A DNA stretch of 64,000 bases from Flavobacteriaceae bacterium UBA3339 (GCA_002360925.1 DERN01000014.1:107524-171523); one strand, 5' to 3'. Positions 35,532 through 44,954 are shown, numbered from the stretch's first letter. Numbers and translations are program-made. Notes: generated by a model not told the origin, from the letters alone.

Positions 35532-35813
35532 ATGTTAGCCTTTTTTAGATTAATTGCAGCCTTAGAAGGAATTTCTTATTTGGTATTATTCTATAATATG
35601 TTATATAATAAACGAGCAAATCCAGAATTATATCAACAATTATTATATCCAATTGGCATGGCTCATGGCATACTTTTTGTTCTATATGTTGTGTTGGCAA
35701 TTTATTTAAAAGTTGAATATAAATGGTTTTTAAAAAAGTTAGGATTAATTTTATTAGCTTCTCTCCTACCTTTCGGAACTTTCTATTCAGATTATAAATG
35801 GCTTAAAAATTAA
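35532..35813 (+). CDS. DUF3817 membrane protein
   Basis: 93 residues with three hydrophobic helices; FRLIAALEGISYLVLFYNMLYN and PIGMAHGILFVLYVVLAIYL and LLASLLPFGTFYSDYKW match DUF3817 (YdzA-like). Function unknown. Probably cotranscribed with the preceding gene. Confidence 0.83.
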   Translation: MLAFFRLIAALEGISYLVLFYNMLYNKRANPELYQQLLYPIGMAHGILFVLYVVLAIYLKVEYKWFLKKLGLILLASLLPFGTFYSDYKWLKN

Positions 35814-35906
35814 AAAAAGTTTTGTATTTAGCTAAAATGTATTACTTTTACAAAAAAATAAGTTTAACTATTCTGTTTTTTTATTAATAATTTAAAAAAA
35901 GTTTTT

Positions 35907-37169
35907 ATGAAAAAAATAACTTTACCTTTAATCGCAGCTGTTTTAGGTTTTTCTAACATGAATGCTCAAGAAGGTTTACCTTACAACAAATGGTCAATTG
36001 ACATTAATGGTGGTTTAACTAAACCTGCTACACCAATGAGCCAAGGATATACTGGAGATACATTCTTCGGTTTTGTTCACGCTGACGCTGGTGTTCGTTA
36101 TATGTTTAATAACAAATTCGGTTTAAAAGCTGATTTTGGTTATGACTACATGAAAAGTGGAGAAGATTCTGATTATTTCAGAACTAAACATTACAGAGCT
36201 AGCTTACAAGGGGTAGCTAATTTAGGACGTATCATGAACTTTGAAGAGTGGACTAGAACTTTAGGGTTACAAGCTCACGCTGGTGCAGGATACTCTTGGA
36301 TGGAACCAGGAAAAGATTTAGCTTCTAATATTTACGATAAAGATGAAATGGGTCACGTAATCGTTGGTTTAACTGGACAAGTTAAATTAGGTAATCGTGT
36401 AGCTTTAAACGCTGATTTCTCTATGATCAATACTATTCGTCAAAATGTAACTTTTGATGGAGGTAATTTCATCGACGCTAACGATAGAGGTTTCAACGGA
36501 ACTTTCTATAACGCTACTTTAGGTCTTTCTTTCTACTTAGGTAAAAATGCTCAACACGCTGATTGGTATGCAAACGATGGTTTAACTAACAGAGTTGAAG
36601 CTTTAGAAAACCGTGTTACAGATATCGAAAACAAAATGGTTGATTCTGATAACGATGGTGTTGCTGATTACTTAGATCTAGAGCCAAATACTCCAGCAGG
36701 AAACATGGTTGATACTAAAGGTCGTTCTATTGACTTAAACAAAAATGGTATTCCAGATTCTTACGAGGATTATTTCGATTCAAGATATGCTAAAAAAGGA
36801 GATACTTTCTCTTCAGCTGATTCAAACACAGCAGCAGACTTGATCAATCAAGGTTACGTAGCAGTTTATTTCGATTTCGATAAATCTGCTCCTAAAAACG
36901 CTGAAGCTACAAACTTCTTAGTTACTTACTTACGTTCTAACCCGAACGCTAATGTTGAAGTTAACGGATTTGCAGATTCAGTAGGAAACCCAAGCTACAA
37001 CCAAAGATTATCTGAAAAACGTGCTAAAAATGTAGCAAAAATTTTAGAACAATCAGGTATCTCTAGCTCAAGAATTAAAGTAGTTGCTAACGGTGAAGAT
37101 TCTTCATTCGACGGAAAAAACAAAACTACTTCTAAATTTGCTAGAAGAGTAACTTTCAAAGTAAACTAA
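35907..37169 (+). CDS. OmpA-family outer membrane protein
   Basis: 420 residues: signal peptide (MKKITLPLIAAVLGFSNMNAQ), an N-terminal eight-strand beta-barrel of about 200 residues, a short coiled stretch (RVEALENRVTDIENKM), a thrombospondin type 3 calcium-binding repeat (DSDNDGVADYLDLEPNTPAG), and a C-terminal OmpA peptidoglycan-binding domain (VYFDFDKSAPKNAEATNFL..., GFADSVGNPSYNQRLSEKRAKNV). It has more C- and T-ending optimal codons than its neighbours, suggesting very high expression. Own strong terminator. Confidence 0.94.
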   Translation: MKKITLPLIAAVLGFSNMNAQEGLPYNKWSIDINGGLTKPATPMSQGYTGDTFFGFVHADAGVRYMFNNKFGLKADFGYDYMKSGEDSDYFRTKHYRASLQGVANLGRIMNFEEWTRTLGLQAHAGAGYSWMEPGKDLASNIYDKDEMGHVIVGLTGQVKLGNRVALNADFSMINTIRQNVTFDGGNFIDANDRGFNGTFYNATLGLSFYLGKNAQHADWYANDGLTNRVEALENRVTDIENKMVDSDNDGVADYLDLEPNTPAGNMVDTKGRSIDLNKNGIPDSYEDYFDSRYAKKGDTFSSADSNTAADLINQGYVAVYFDFDKSAPKNAEATNFLVTYLRSNPNANVEVNGFADSVGNPSYNQRLSEKRAKNVAKILEQSGISSSRIKVVANGEDSSFDGKNKTTSKFARRVTFKVN

Positions 37170-37189
37170 TTAATAGTTTAAATATTATG

Positions 37190-37221
37190 AAAAGAGAGGT
37201 TTAACGACCTCTCTTTTTTTA
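37190..37221 (+). terminator. terminator after the ompA-like gene
   Basis: AAAAGAGAGGT pairs with ACCTCTCTTTT around five bases, then T run. Confidence 0.88.
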
Positions 37222-37234
37222 TTTCTAACTTTCG

Positions 37235-37242
37235 TATCTTTG
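37235..37242 (+). promoter_or_regulatory. -7 promoter element of uvrB
   Basis: TATCTTTG fits TAnnTTTG and covers a possible TTG start at 37240, so the ATG at 37261 is the real start. Confidence 0.6.
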
Positions 37243-37260
37243 CACAAAACATATTTCTCT

Positions 37261-39258
37261 ATGAAATTTAAAGTAGAATCAGAATATAAACCAATGGGCG
37301 ATCAGCCTGCTGCAATCAAAGCTTTATCAGATGGAATTCTAAATAATGAAAGATTTCAAACATTATTAGGAGTTACAGGTTCTGGTAAAACTTTCACAGT
37401 TGCCAATGTTATTCAAGAAGTTCAAAAACCTACTTTGGTTTTGGCTCATAACAAAACATTGGCTGCACAGTTATATTCTGAATTCAAACAGTTTTTTCCT
37501 GATAATGCTGTAGAATACTTCGTTTCATATTATGATTATTATCAGCCCGAAGCGTATTTACCTGTAACCGGAACTTATATAGAAAAAGATCTTTCGATCA
37601 ACGATGATTTAGAAAAAATGCGTTTAAGTACTACTTCTTCACTCCTTTCTGGTCGTCGTGATGTATTGGTCGTTGCTTCTGTTTCGTGTTTATATGGTAT
37701 TGGAAATCCAACTGAATTTAAGAAGAACGTTGTTTCTGTTCAGCAAGATCAAGTTATTTCTAGAACTAAATTATTGCAACAATTAGTTCAATCATTATAT
37801 TCTAGAACCGAAGGAGAATTCTCTCATGGAACTTTTAGAATTAAAGGAGATACTGTAGAAATATTCCCAAGTTATGCCGATGATCCGTTCAGAATTCACT
37901 TTTTTGGAGATGAAATCGAAATGATTGAATCATTTGACTTGTCAACCTCAAAAGTCATTGAACGTTATCCCGTTTTAAATATTTATCCAGCCAATATGTT
38001 TGTTACTTCTCCAGATGTTTTACAAAATGCAATTTGGGAAATTCAACAAGATATGGTAAAACAAGTCGATTATTTTAAATCGATCGGAAAGCATTTAGAA
38101 GCAAAACGATTAGAGGAAAGAACAAATTTCGACTTGGAAATGATTCGAGAATTAGGATATTGTTCCGGAATCGAAAACTATTCTCGTTATTTAGATGGAA
38201 GAGATCCCGGTTCTCGCCCATTCTGTTTATTAGATTATTTTCCGGATGATTATTTAATGGTTATTGACGAAAGCCACGTTACGGTTTCTCAAGTTCATGC
38301 AATGTACGGTGGAGATCGTTCTAGAAAAGAAAACTTGGTTGAATTCGGTTTTAGATTACCGGCTGCAATGGATAATAGACCATTAAAGTTTGAGGAATTC
38401 GAATCATTACAGAATCAAGTTATTTATGTTTCTGCAACTCCGGCAGATTATGAATTACAAAAATCAGAAGGAATTTATGTTGAACAAATTATCCGTCCAA
38501 CCAGTTTATTAGATCCAATTATTGAAATTCGTCCAAGTCAGAATCAAATTGAAAATCTAACAGAAGAAATTCATCAACGAGTTGAGTTAGACGAACGAGT
38601 TTTAGTTACGACTTTAACCAAACGAATGGCAGAAGAATTAGCTAAATTCTTCACTAAAATCGGAATTCGTTGTCGTTATATTCATTCAGATATCGATACT
38701 TTAGAACGTGTTGAAATCATGCAGGATCTAAGAAAAGGTTTATTTGATGTTTTAATTGGAGTGAATCTTTTACGTGAAGGACTTGATTTACCTGAAGTTT
38801 CGTTAGTTGCAATTTTAGATGCGGATAAAGAAGGTTTTTTAAGAAGTACACGTTCTTTGACTCAAACAGTTGGTCGAGCTGCTCGTAATATAAATGGAAA
38901 AGCGATTATGTATGCTGACAAAATTACAGACAGTATGCAAAGAACAATCGATGAAACGAATTATCGACGTGCAAAACAAATAAAATTTAATGATGATCAT
39001 GGATTGAAACCTAAAGCGTTGAATAAAAAAATAGACGATTCTTTAACCAATCAATTTAAATCATATAATCAAGAAGAAAACACTTTAAAGGCTGTTTCTG
39101 AAACTCCAATTCAATATCTAAATGCAAAAGATATTGACAAGCTGATTAAAGAAAAACGTAAGGAAATGGAAAAAGCTGCTAAAAACTTAGATTTTATGCA
39201 AGCTGCTAAGTTACGCGACGAAATAAAAGAATTAACAGATAAAAAGGGTAATTTATAA
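37261..39258 (+). CDS. uvrB: excinuclease ABC subunit B
   Basis: Damage-loading helicase of nucleotide excision repair. 665 residues from the ATG at 37261: MKFKVESEYKPMGDQPAAI, Walker A GVTGSGKT (37-44), the beta-hairpin YYDYYQPEAYLP, DESHV Walker B, helicase motifs NLLREGLDLPEVSLVAI and QTVGRAARN, and the C-terminal UVR motif (IKEKRKEMEKAAKNLDFMQAAKLRD) that binds UvrA and UvrC. Full length. uvrA and uvrC are not in the window. Confidence 0.97.
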   Translation: MKFKVESEYKPMGDQPAAIKALSDGILNNERFQTLLGVTGSGKTFTVANVIQEVQKPTLVLAHNKTLAAQLYSEFKQFFPDNAVEYFVSYYDYYQPEAYLPVTGTYIEKDLSINDDLEKMRLSTTSSLLSGRRDVLVVASVSCLYGIGNPTEFKKNVVSVQQDQVISRTKLLQQLVQSLYSRTEGEFSHGTFRIKGDTVEIFPSYADDPFRIHFFGDEIEMIESFDLSTSKVIERYPVLNIYPANMFVTSPDVLQNAIWEIQQDMVKQVDYFKSIGKHLEAKRLEERTNFDLEMIRELGYCSGIENYSRYLDGRDPGSRPFCLLDYFPDDYLMVIDESHVTVSQVHAMYGGDRSRKENLVEFGFRLPAAMDNRPLKFEEFESLQNQVIYVSATPADYELQKSEGIYVEQIIRPTSLLDPIIEIRPSQNQIENLTEEIHQRVELDERVLVTTLTKRMAEELAKFFTKIGIRCRYIHSDIDTLERVEIMQDLRKGLFDVLIGVNLLREGLDLPEVSLVAILDADKEGFLRSTRSLTQTVGRAARNINGKAIMYADKITDSMQRTIDETNYRRAKQIKFNDDHGLKPKALNKKIDDSLTNQFKSYNQEENTLKAVSETPIQYLNAKDIDKLIKEKRKEMEKAAKNLDFMQAAKLRDEIKELTDKKGNL

Positions 39259-39295
39259 GTGTTTTTTTTATATTTTTATTAAAAATACATTAACA

Positions 39296-39805
39296 ATGAA
39301 AAAAACATTTATGCTATTCTTCTCTTTAATAACTGCAACCACTTTTGTGAGTTGTATTTTTGAACGAGAAGATCGTTACGACGTAAATTATTATCCAAGT
39401 CGATACGAACCTGTTATCATGAATCGAGATGCTTTCGAAAAATCAATTTCGTTTAAGGAAGTTCAACCGATGAAAAATGCCGGAAAAATCTATGTTAAAG
39501 ATCAATATGTTTTCATAGTCGATAAAAATAAAGGCGTTCATATTTACAATAATCAAAATCCAAATAATCCAACTGAATATTCTTATTTAGAAATTCCAGG
39601 AGTAACAGATCTTGTAATTAGAAATAACTATATCTATGTAAATCAATCTGTTGACTTAGTTTCCCTAAATGTAAACTTCACATCAAAAACAGTAGACGTT
39701 ACAAAAAGAATTCGCAATACATTTCCGACAAAAGTTTCTCCTGACGGATATACACAATATGTTGACGAAGGTAAAGTTGTTGTTGATTGGATTAAAAGAA
39801 ATTAA
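39296..39805 (+). CDS. lipoprotein, LVIVD/beta-propeller-like
   Basis: 169 residues with a lipoprotein leader (MKKTFMLFFSLITATTFVSC). The mature part has NAGKIYVKDQYVFIVDKNKGVHIYNNQNPNNPTEYSYLEIPG, the pattern of LVIVD-type propeller repeats (Y-V-x-x-x-x-G-V-H-I-Y-N-x-x-x-P). Function unknown. Two bases before the next, related lipoprotein gene; 37 bases after uvrB. Confidence 0.65.
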   Translation: MKKTFMLFFSLITATTFVSCIFEREDRYDVNYYPSRYEPVIMNRDAFEKSISFKEVQPMKNAGKIYVKDQYVFIVDKNKGVHIYNNQNPNNPTEYSYLEIPGVTDLVIRNNYIYVNQSVDLVSLNVNFTSKTVDVTKRIRNTFPTKVSPDGYTQYVDEGKVVVDWIKRN

Positions 39806-39807
39806 AT

Positions 39808-40584
39808 ATGAAAAAGATATTATATTTTATAGCAATTGCATTTTGTTGTATTCAACTAACGAATTGCGGAAATGATGAATCAGGTTCTAATGAAACGACA
39901 AATCCGGGAGGAGATCCTTCTACAGGAAATCCAAATGACGGAAAAGGCGGAAGTTTAGCCGTTTTTGCATTAAAAGGAAACTATTTATATACAGTAGATT
40001 ATAAAACACTTCATGTTTTTCAGATTGCCGATCCGGCAAATCCAATTAAAGTAAATGATGTACAAATTGGTTTCGATATTGAAACGTTGTATTCGTTAGA
40101 CAATTATTTGTTTATGGGAGCTCAAAGCGGAATGTATATTTATGATATTACTAACCCTGAGAATCCGACAAAAATGTCCGAAGCAAGACATTTTACTGCT
40201 TGCGATCCTGTTGTAGCAAATCAAACACATGCTTTTGTTACCTTGCATTCGAATACAGCTTGTGGCGGATCGATCAATAGTTTAAATGTTTATGATATTG
40301 CTGATATTAAAAATCCTCTTTTAGTTCATCAACGTAATTTAGTTTCACCAAAGGGATTGGCTCTTTACAACGATTATTTGGTAATTTGTGATGATGAATT
40401 AAAGATTTTTGATATTTCAAATCCTGTTCAACCTACTTTATTAAAAGCATTTAACAAACAATATACCGATGTGGTAATTTATAATAATATTCTGTTTGCT
40501 TTTGGTCCAAACCAGATTTCGCAATATAAATGGCAGAATAATGATTTTACTACTTTAGAACAAATTAGTTCATTAAGTTATTAA
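39808..40584 (+). CDS. LVIVD-repeat lipoprotein
   Basis: 258 residues; leader MKKILYFIAIAFCCIQLTNC, then a Gly/Asn/Pro linker, then repeated units such as YLYTVDYKTLHVFQIADPANPIKV, YLFMGAQSGMYIYDITNPENPTKM and LNVYDIADIKNPLLVHQ, which suggest a beta-propeller of LVIVD repeats on the cell surface or in the periplasm. Function unknown. Operon with the preceding lipoprotein; terminator follows. Confidence 0.72.
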   Translation: MKKILYFIAIAFCCIQLTNCGNDESGSNETTNPGGDPSTGNPNDGKGGSLAVFALKGNYLYTVDYKTLHVFQIADPANPIKVNDVQIGFDIETLYSLDNYLFMGAQSGMYIYDITNPENPTKMSEARHFTACDPVVANQTHAFVTLHSNTACGGSINSLNVYDIADIKNPLLVHQRNLVSPKGLALYNDYLVICDDELKIFDISNPVQPTLLKAFNKQYTDVVIYNNILFAFGPNQISQYKWQNNDFTTLEQISSLSY

Positions 40585-40586
40585 AG

Positions 40587-40616
40587 AAAAAGCATTCAAA
40601 TTGAATGCTTTTTTTG
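40587..40616 (+). terminator. terminator after the LVIVD lipoprotein operon
   Basis: AAAAAGCATTCAA pairs with TTGAATGCTTTTT, then T run. Confidence 0.85.
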
Positions 40617-40619
40617 TAG

Positions 40620-40627
40620 TATCTTTG
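40620..40627 (+). promoter_or_regulatory. -7 promoter element of the DUF1456 gene
   Basis: TATCTTTG, 18 bases before the ATG at 40646; it starts within a few bases of the preceding terminator. Confidence 0.5.
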
Positions 40628-40645
40628 AGTCAATTTTGAGAATAT

Positions 40646-41098
40646 ATGACAAATAACGATATTTTAAAGAAGTTGCGCGTTGCACTTCAGTTAAGAGATG
40701 AACAAATTGTAGAAATTTTAGAATTAGTTGATTTTAGAATTTCTAAAGGAGAAATAGGAAACTTCTTTAGATCAGAAGATCATCCGAAATATGTAGAATG
40801 TAAAGATCAAATTCTTCGTAACTTTTTAAATGGTTTAGTCATTTTCTTACGAGGAACCAAAGAAGATCCTAAAAAACCAATGGAAGTTTTAGCTGGAATT
40901 GCTTCTTCTAAGAAACCTCTAACAGAAAAGAAAACGCTAGAAATTAAACCTACAGTAAGTAAAACAAAAAACATAACAAAACCCAAACCTAGTTTTAAAG
41001 GTAAAAATAATACAGCTCCTAAAAATCCTATGAAAAAAGAAATCTTAGGAAATGTAAAGTTTAACAACGGTAAACCAAAAAAGAAAAACGATCAATAA
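40646..41098 (+). CDS. DUF1456 family protein (YehS-like, single repeat)
   Basis: 150 residues. Residues 1-72 (NNDILKKLRVALQLRDEQIVEILELVDF...DQILRNFLNGLVIFLRG) match one DUF1456 repeat; E. coli YehS has two. The second repeat is replaced by a basic, low-complexity tail rich in Lys, Pro and Thr, which suggests nucleic-acid or membrane contact. Function unknown. Convergent with trpG/pabA across a shared terminator. Confidence 0.8.
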   Translation: MTNNDILKKLRVALQLRDEQIVEILELVDFRISKGEIGNFFRSEDHPKYVECKDQILRNFLNGLVIFLRGTKEDPKKPMEVLAGIASSKKPLTEKKTLEIKPTVSKTKNITKPKPSFKGKNNTAPKNPMKKEILGNVKFNNGKPKKKNDQ

Positions 41099-41117
41099 GA
41101 TCGTTTTTCTTTTTTAA
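41084..41117. terminator. bidirectional terminator
   Basis: AAAAACGATC (41084-41093) pairs with GATCGTTTTT (41099-41108), T-rich after; the DUF1456 stop codon lies in the loop. Confidence 0.75.
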
Positions 41118-41689
41118 CCTTTATAAAAAATCCAATTTTCTATTATTTTTTTTCCTTGTGGAGTTAAAACAGATTCGGGATGAAACTGAACACCTCGTAT
41201 ATCATAAAAAGCGTGTTTTAAAGCCATAATATTTCCCAAATCGTCTAATGCGGTCGGAATAATTTGTTCAGACACCTTTAAAGGTTTTACACTCCAAGAA
41301 TGATAATGTCCAATCTGAATTCCTTCCGATAATTCGTTCCACAAATAATCTGACTCGATAATGTTCAATTTAGAAGAAACACCATGTAAAGGTTTTTCTA
41401 GATTGATTAATTCGCAACCAAAATATTCGGCAATTGCCTGATGTCCTAAACAAATGCCTAAAATGCTTTTTTTATCTTTATAAAAATCGATAATTTCTAA
41501 TAGTTTCCCCGCTTCTTTCGGAATTCCCGGACCTGGAGAAAGTACAATTTTGTCGAATTTCTCTAACTCTTCCAAATATACATCATCGTTCAAAAAAACT
41601 TCTACTTCTACTCCATCAAAACATTCTAAATAATGAATGATATTATATACAAAAGAATCGTAGTTATTTATTACAGCAATTTTCATCAA
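41114..41689 (-). CDS. anthranilate/aminodeoxychorismate synthase glutamine amidotransferase subunit
   Basis: 191 residues, class I glutamine amidotransferase. NNYDSFVYNI start, SPGPGIP, nucleophile C80 in GICLGHQA, and His/Glu in VQFHPESVLTPQG are all present. It supplies ammonia to TrpE or PabB. Neither partner is adjacent, so TrpG and PabA cannot be told apart; an orphan position favours a PabA or dual role. Confidence 0.9.
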   Translation of the reverse strand: MMKIAVINNYDSFVYNIIHYLECFDGVEVEVFLNDDVYLEELEKFDKIVLSPGPGIPKEAGKLLEIIDFYKDKKSILGICLGHQAIAEYFGCELINLEKPLHGVSSKLNIIESDYLWNELSEGIQIGHYHSWSVKPLKVSEQIIPTALDDLGNIMALKHAFYDIRGVQFHPESVLTPQGKKIIENWIFYKG

Positions 41690-41690
41690 T

Positions 41691-41714
41691 AAAAAACCTC
41701 TCGTTTAGAGAGGT
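41691..41714 (-). terminator. terminator after the alkaline phosphatase gene
   Basis: On the minus strand ACCTCTC/GAGAGGT hairpin followed by six T, between alkaline phosphatase and trpG/pabA. Confidence 0.75.
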
Positions 41715-41744
41715 AAAATTAGGTTTTATATACAAAATGTACAA

Positions 41745-43169
41745 CTAAAACTTGTTTTCTATTTCTGCGGCTTGCAATAACAAATAATGCATATCGGTAT
41801 TTTTCATAAAAGGTTTGTGTAAATTACTTCCCGGACCAAACATAGCAACTTCTACATAATCGGCTGAGTGATCCATTGAAATCCATCCGACAGAATTATA
41901 ATTCTTTTGAATTTCGGCAAAAGCTTTAAACGGCAAATGTTTGTAATTGTACAAACCATCGTCGCCTTTGCTTAATCCGTTATAATATGAAGCGATTGTT
42001 TTTGCTTCATCATCTGAAATTTCAACATGAATCAAACTTTTTATATAATCGCGAATTTGATTTTCGGATTGATTATTTTTAATACTGTTAAGAATATATT
42101 CGTTTGTATAATTATACTTTGCCAAACTATCGAAATGCTCATTTGCATATTTTCCATAAATCATTCCCGGATTTGCATTTCCGTGATCTGTCGTAATTAC
42201 AACCAACGTATTTCCATCTTGTTCGGCAAATTTCATTGCAACTGCGATTGCTTCATCGAATTGTAATTGCTCGTGAATTAAAGCCGAAACATCGTTTGCA
42301 TGCGCCGCCCAATCTACTTTTCCAGATTCAACCTGAAGTACAAATCCTTCTTTGTGATCTTTCATTTGATTGATTGCAACATCTGTCATTTCAGCCAAAG
42401 TTGGAATTTTATCGGTTAATTCTTTCGATTGTTTTCGATCGATTTCATAAGGCAACGCATCATAATCAAAAACGCCTAATAACTTTTTTGACTTAGTAGT
42501 ATTTTTTAATTCAGATTTGGTTTTGGCAACTACATAATTCTGTTTTCCAAAAGCCTGATATAGATCTTTTTTATCTTTTCGATGTTCAGAATCGAAATAT
42601 TGTTGTCCGCCTCCAAGTAAAACATCATAACCAATTCTAAGATATTCTTCGGCAATTGCAGCCTGATTATTTCGACTTTTAATTGAAACCGTAAAACCTG
42701 CCGGAGTTGCATGCGTAATAGGAACTGTTGTTACACAGCCCGCTTTTTTACCTTTTAATTTAAATTTTTGCCAAATTGGTAAATTTTCTTCTCCGGAAGG
42801 ACTAATGTTTAATGAACCATTATTTACACGAGCTCCACCACCCCAAGATGAACTTGCAGCAGCCGAATCTGTAACGATTGACGAAGCCGAAGCCATATCC
42901 ATTAATCCACGAGAAACTTTATTTTCTGTGTAAAGTTGAAGCCAATTTCCACTTTTTCCTAAAATTCGATTCGAATACATATTTGCTAAATTCAACGTTC
43001 CGGAACTCATTCCGTCACTTACCATAAAAATGATATTTTTAGCTTTTTTATTTATAAAATTGTTTGTTTGATTATTAGAAGGTGTTCCTGCTAAAGTTTC
43101 TAAGGGATTTACCAAAGTTGATCCTAAAGCTGCTAATCCTCCTAATTTGAAAAAACTTCTTCTTTTCAT
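41745..43169 (-). CDS. alkaline phosphatase, Tat-exported
   Basis: 474 residues from the ATG at 43169. MKRRSFFKLGGLAALGS is a twin-arginine signal. The metal and nucleophile motifs are FMVSDGMSSG, VTDSAAAS (nucleophile Ser about 102), QVESGKVDWAAHAND and TTDHGNANP, as in PhoA-type enzymes; the C-terminal SMDHSADYVEVAMFGPG adds the last zinc His. Releases phosphate from esters in the periplasm. The frame starts 21 bases earlier, but the RR motif makes 43169 the better start. Single gene. Confidence 0.92.
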   Translation of the reverse strand: MKRRSFFKLGGLAALGSTLVNPLETLAGTPSNNQTNNFINKKAKNIIFMVSDGMSSGTLNLANMYSNRILGKSGNWLQLYTENKVSRGLMDMASASSIVTDSAAASSSWGGGARVNNGSLNISPSGEENLPIWQKFKLKGKKAGCVTTVPITHATPAGFTVSIKSRNNQAAIAEEYLRIGYDVLLGGGQQYFDSEHRKDKKDLYQAFGKQNYVVAKTKSELKNTTKSKKLLGVFDYDALPYEIDRKQSKELTDKIPTLAEMTDVAINQMKDHKEGFVLQVESGKVDWAAHANDVSALIHEQLQFDEAIAVAMKFAEQDGNTLVVITTDHGNANPGMIYGKYANEHFDSLAKYNYTNEYILNSIKNNQSENQIRDYIKSLIHVEISDDEAKTIASYYNGLSKGDDGLYNYKHLPFKAFAEIQKNYNSVGWISMDHSADYVEVAMFGPGSNLHKPFMKNTDMHYLLLQAAEIENKF

Positions 43170-43250
43170 TTTAATATTAATTTTATACAAAATTAGGCAA
43201 ACAAAACTGCTGCCTAATTTTAAAATATTAAGTTTACATTAACTATTTCG

Positions 43251-44459
43251 TTATTCAAAATCGACTAAAATCTGATTTTGTAACAAATCTTTAAAGTTTT
43301 CGCGTTTTCTAATTAAGTATGTTTGTTCGTTATAAACTAAAACTTCGGCTGGCTTAAAACGTGAATTATAATTCGAAGCCATTGAAAAACAATAAGCTCC
43401 GGCATTATGGAAACATAAAATATCGCCTTCTTTTATTTCGGCTATTTTTCGATTGCTTGCAAAAGTGTCGGTTTCACAAATATATCCTACAATTGAATAA
43501 AAACGTTCTTTACCTTCGAAATTTGAAACATTCGTAATATGATGATACGAATTATAAAACATTGGACGAATTAAATGATTAAAACCTGAATCGATTCCTG
43601 CAAAAACTGTAGATGTTGTTTGTTTTACAACATTTACTTTAGCCAAGAAAAAACCTGCTTCGGAAACCAAAAACTTTCCTGGTTCAAAAACTAAAGTTAA
43701 ATCTTTTCCGTATTCTTTACAAAATTGATTAAAACGCAACGATAATTTTTCGCCTAATTCTTCGATATCGGTTTCTAAATCGCCTTGTTTATAAGGAACT
43801 TTAAATCCGCTTCCAAAGTCGATAAAATCTAAATTCTTGAATTGTTTAGCTGTTTCGAACAAGATTTCGGCTGCATACAAAAATACTTCAATGTCTAAAA
43901 TATCAGATCCTGTGTGCATGTGGATTCCGTTTACTTTCATCTTCGTATTTTCAATAATACGTAAAATATGAGGTGTTTGGTGAATCGAAATTCCGAATTT
44001 ACTATCGATATGTCCAACCGAAATATTACTATTTCCTCCTGCCATTACGTGCGGATTGATTCGAATACACACCGGAATTTTTGGATGTTTGGTTCCAAAT
44101 TGTTCCAAAATAGACAAATTGTCAATATTAATATGAACGCCTAATTTAACCGCTTCTTCAATTTCTTCTAACGAAACTCCGTTTGGCGTAAACATGATAT
44201 CATCAGGACTAAAACCTGCTTCCAAACCAAGTAAAACCTCTTGTATAGATACGGTATCTAACCCACTGCCCTTCTTCTTCAACAACTTTAAAATGGAAAT
44301 GTTAGTTAGTGCTTTGGCTGCATAATTGATCTTTAAGTGTTTAACATTTTGAAAAGCATCTTGAAGACGTTGAAACTGTGATTCGATTTTGTTGCCGTCG
44401 TAAACATACGTTGGGCAACCATACTCTTGAGCAATGTTTAATAATAAATTTGTATCCAT
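43251..44459 (-). CDS. lysA: diaminopimelate decarboxylase
   Basis: Last step of lysine synthesis. PLP lysine K49 in INYAAKALTN, PLP-phosphate loop and HTGSDI, FIDFGSGFKVPY, EPGKFLVSEAGFFLAKV, and the catalytic Cys-Glu in GYICETDTFA. 402 residues is normal. Single gene on the minus strand, divergent from the tRNA pair. An 11-bp inverted repeat (44551-44561 / 44569-44579) lies upstream, function unknown. Confidence 0.95.
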   Translation of the reverse strand: MDTNLLLNIAQEYGCPTYVYDGNKIESQFQRLQDAFQNVKHLKINYAAKALTNISILKLLKKKGSGLDTVSIQEVLLGLEAGFSPDDIMFTPNGVSLEEIEEAVKLGVHINIDNLSILEQFGTKHPKIPVCIRINPHVMAGGNSNISVGHIDSKFGISIHQTPHILRIIENTKMKVNGIHMHTGSDILDIEVFLYAAEILFETAKQFKNLDFIDFGSGFKVPYKQGDLETDIEELGEKLSLRFNQFCKEYGKDLTLVFEPGKFLVSEAGFFLAKVNVVKQTTSTVFAGIDSGFNHLIRPMFYNSYHHITNVSNFEGKERFYSIVGYICETDTFASNRKIAEIKEGDILCFHNAGAYCFSMASNYNSRFKPAEVLVYNEQTYLIRKRENFKDLLQNQILVDFE

Positions 44460-44550
44460 TTTAATTTAATATGTTGTTGAATTAAGTTGCAAAATTAAAA
44501 ATATCGCTGAATATTTGGTAGGTTTAGTCTAGAAAGATAAAAAAATATTA

Positions 44551-44579
44551 ATTCTTAAAAAGTCTAAGTTTTTAAGAAT
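44551..44579. repeat. 11-bp inverted repeat between lysA and tRNA-Ser
   Basis: ATTCTTAAAAA and TTTTTAAGAAT around seven bases. Could be an operator for lysA or a hairpin; nothing else is seen in the 234-base gap apart from the tRNA promoter. Confidence 0.35.
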
Positions 44580-44633
44580 CAGAACATCGTGTTTTTTTAG
44601 TTTATAAAAATCTAAAAACATCAGATAAAGTTA

Positions 44634-44663
44634 TTGCGCAATCAAAAAATCATTCTATATTTG
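44634..44663 (+). promoter_or_regulatory. promoter of tRNA-Ser/tRNA-Tyr
   Basis: TTG (44634-44636), 19-base spacer, TATATTTG (44656-44663). Confidence 0.7.
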
Positions 44664-44693
44664 CACCACAATTAACGAAGGAAACAACGTTAA

Positions 44694-44778
44694 GGAGAAA
44701 TGGCAGAGTGGTCGAATGCGGCAGTCTTGAAAACTGTTGACTGTAACAGGTCCGGGGGTTCGAATCCCTCTTTCTCCG
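44694..44778 (+). tRNA. tRNA-Ser (anticodon TGA)
   Basis: 85 bases with a long variable arm. The acceptor GGAGAAA pairs with TTTCTCC, the anticodon loop is CTTGAAA, the T-arm GGGGG-TTCGAAT-CCCTC, discriminator G. Confidence 0.95.
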
Positions 44779-44791
44779 CAGCTTAAGGTTC

Positions 44792-44872
44792 GGGAAGATA
44801 CTCAAGCGGCCAACGAGGACGGACTGTAAATCCGTTGGGAAACCTTCGCAGGTTCGAATCCTGCTCTTCCCA
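44792..44872 (+). tRNA. tRNA-Tyr (anticodon GTA)
   Basis: 81 bases with a long variable arm. The acceptor GGGAAGA pairs with TCTTCCC, anticodon loop CTGTAAA in stem ACGGA/TCCGT, T-arm GCAGG-TTCGAAT-CCTGC, discriminator A. Its 3' end is the likely insertion target of the element that follows. Confidence 0.95.
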
Positions 44873-44879
44873 CAGTTAA

Positions 44880-44904
44880 AAAACCCTGTGTTTTAAAGGG
44901 TTTT
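44880..44904 (+). terminator. terminator after tRNA-Tyr
   Basis: AAAACCCT pairs with AGGGTTTT, seven bases after the tRNA. Confidence 0.65.
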
Positions 44905-44954
44905 GGGAGTATTCTTTACAAACACTTATTTTATAAAGGATGCCTAAAATTTTG

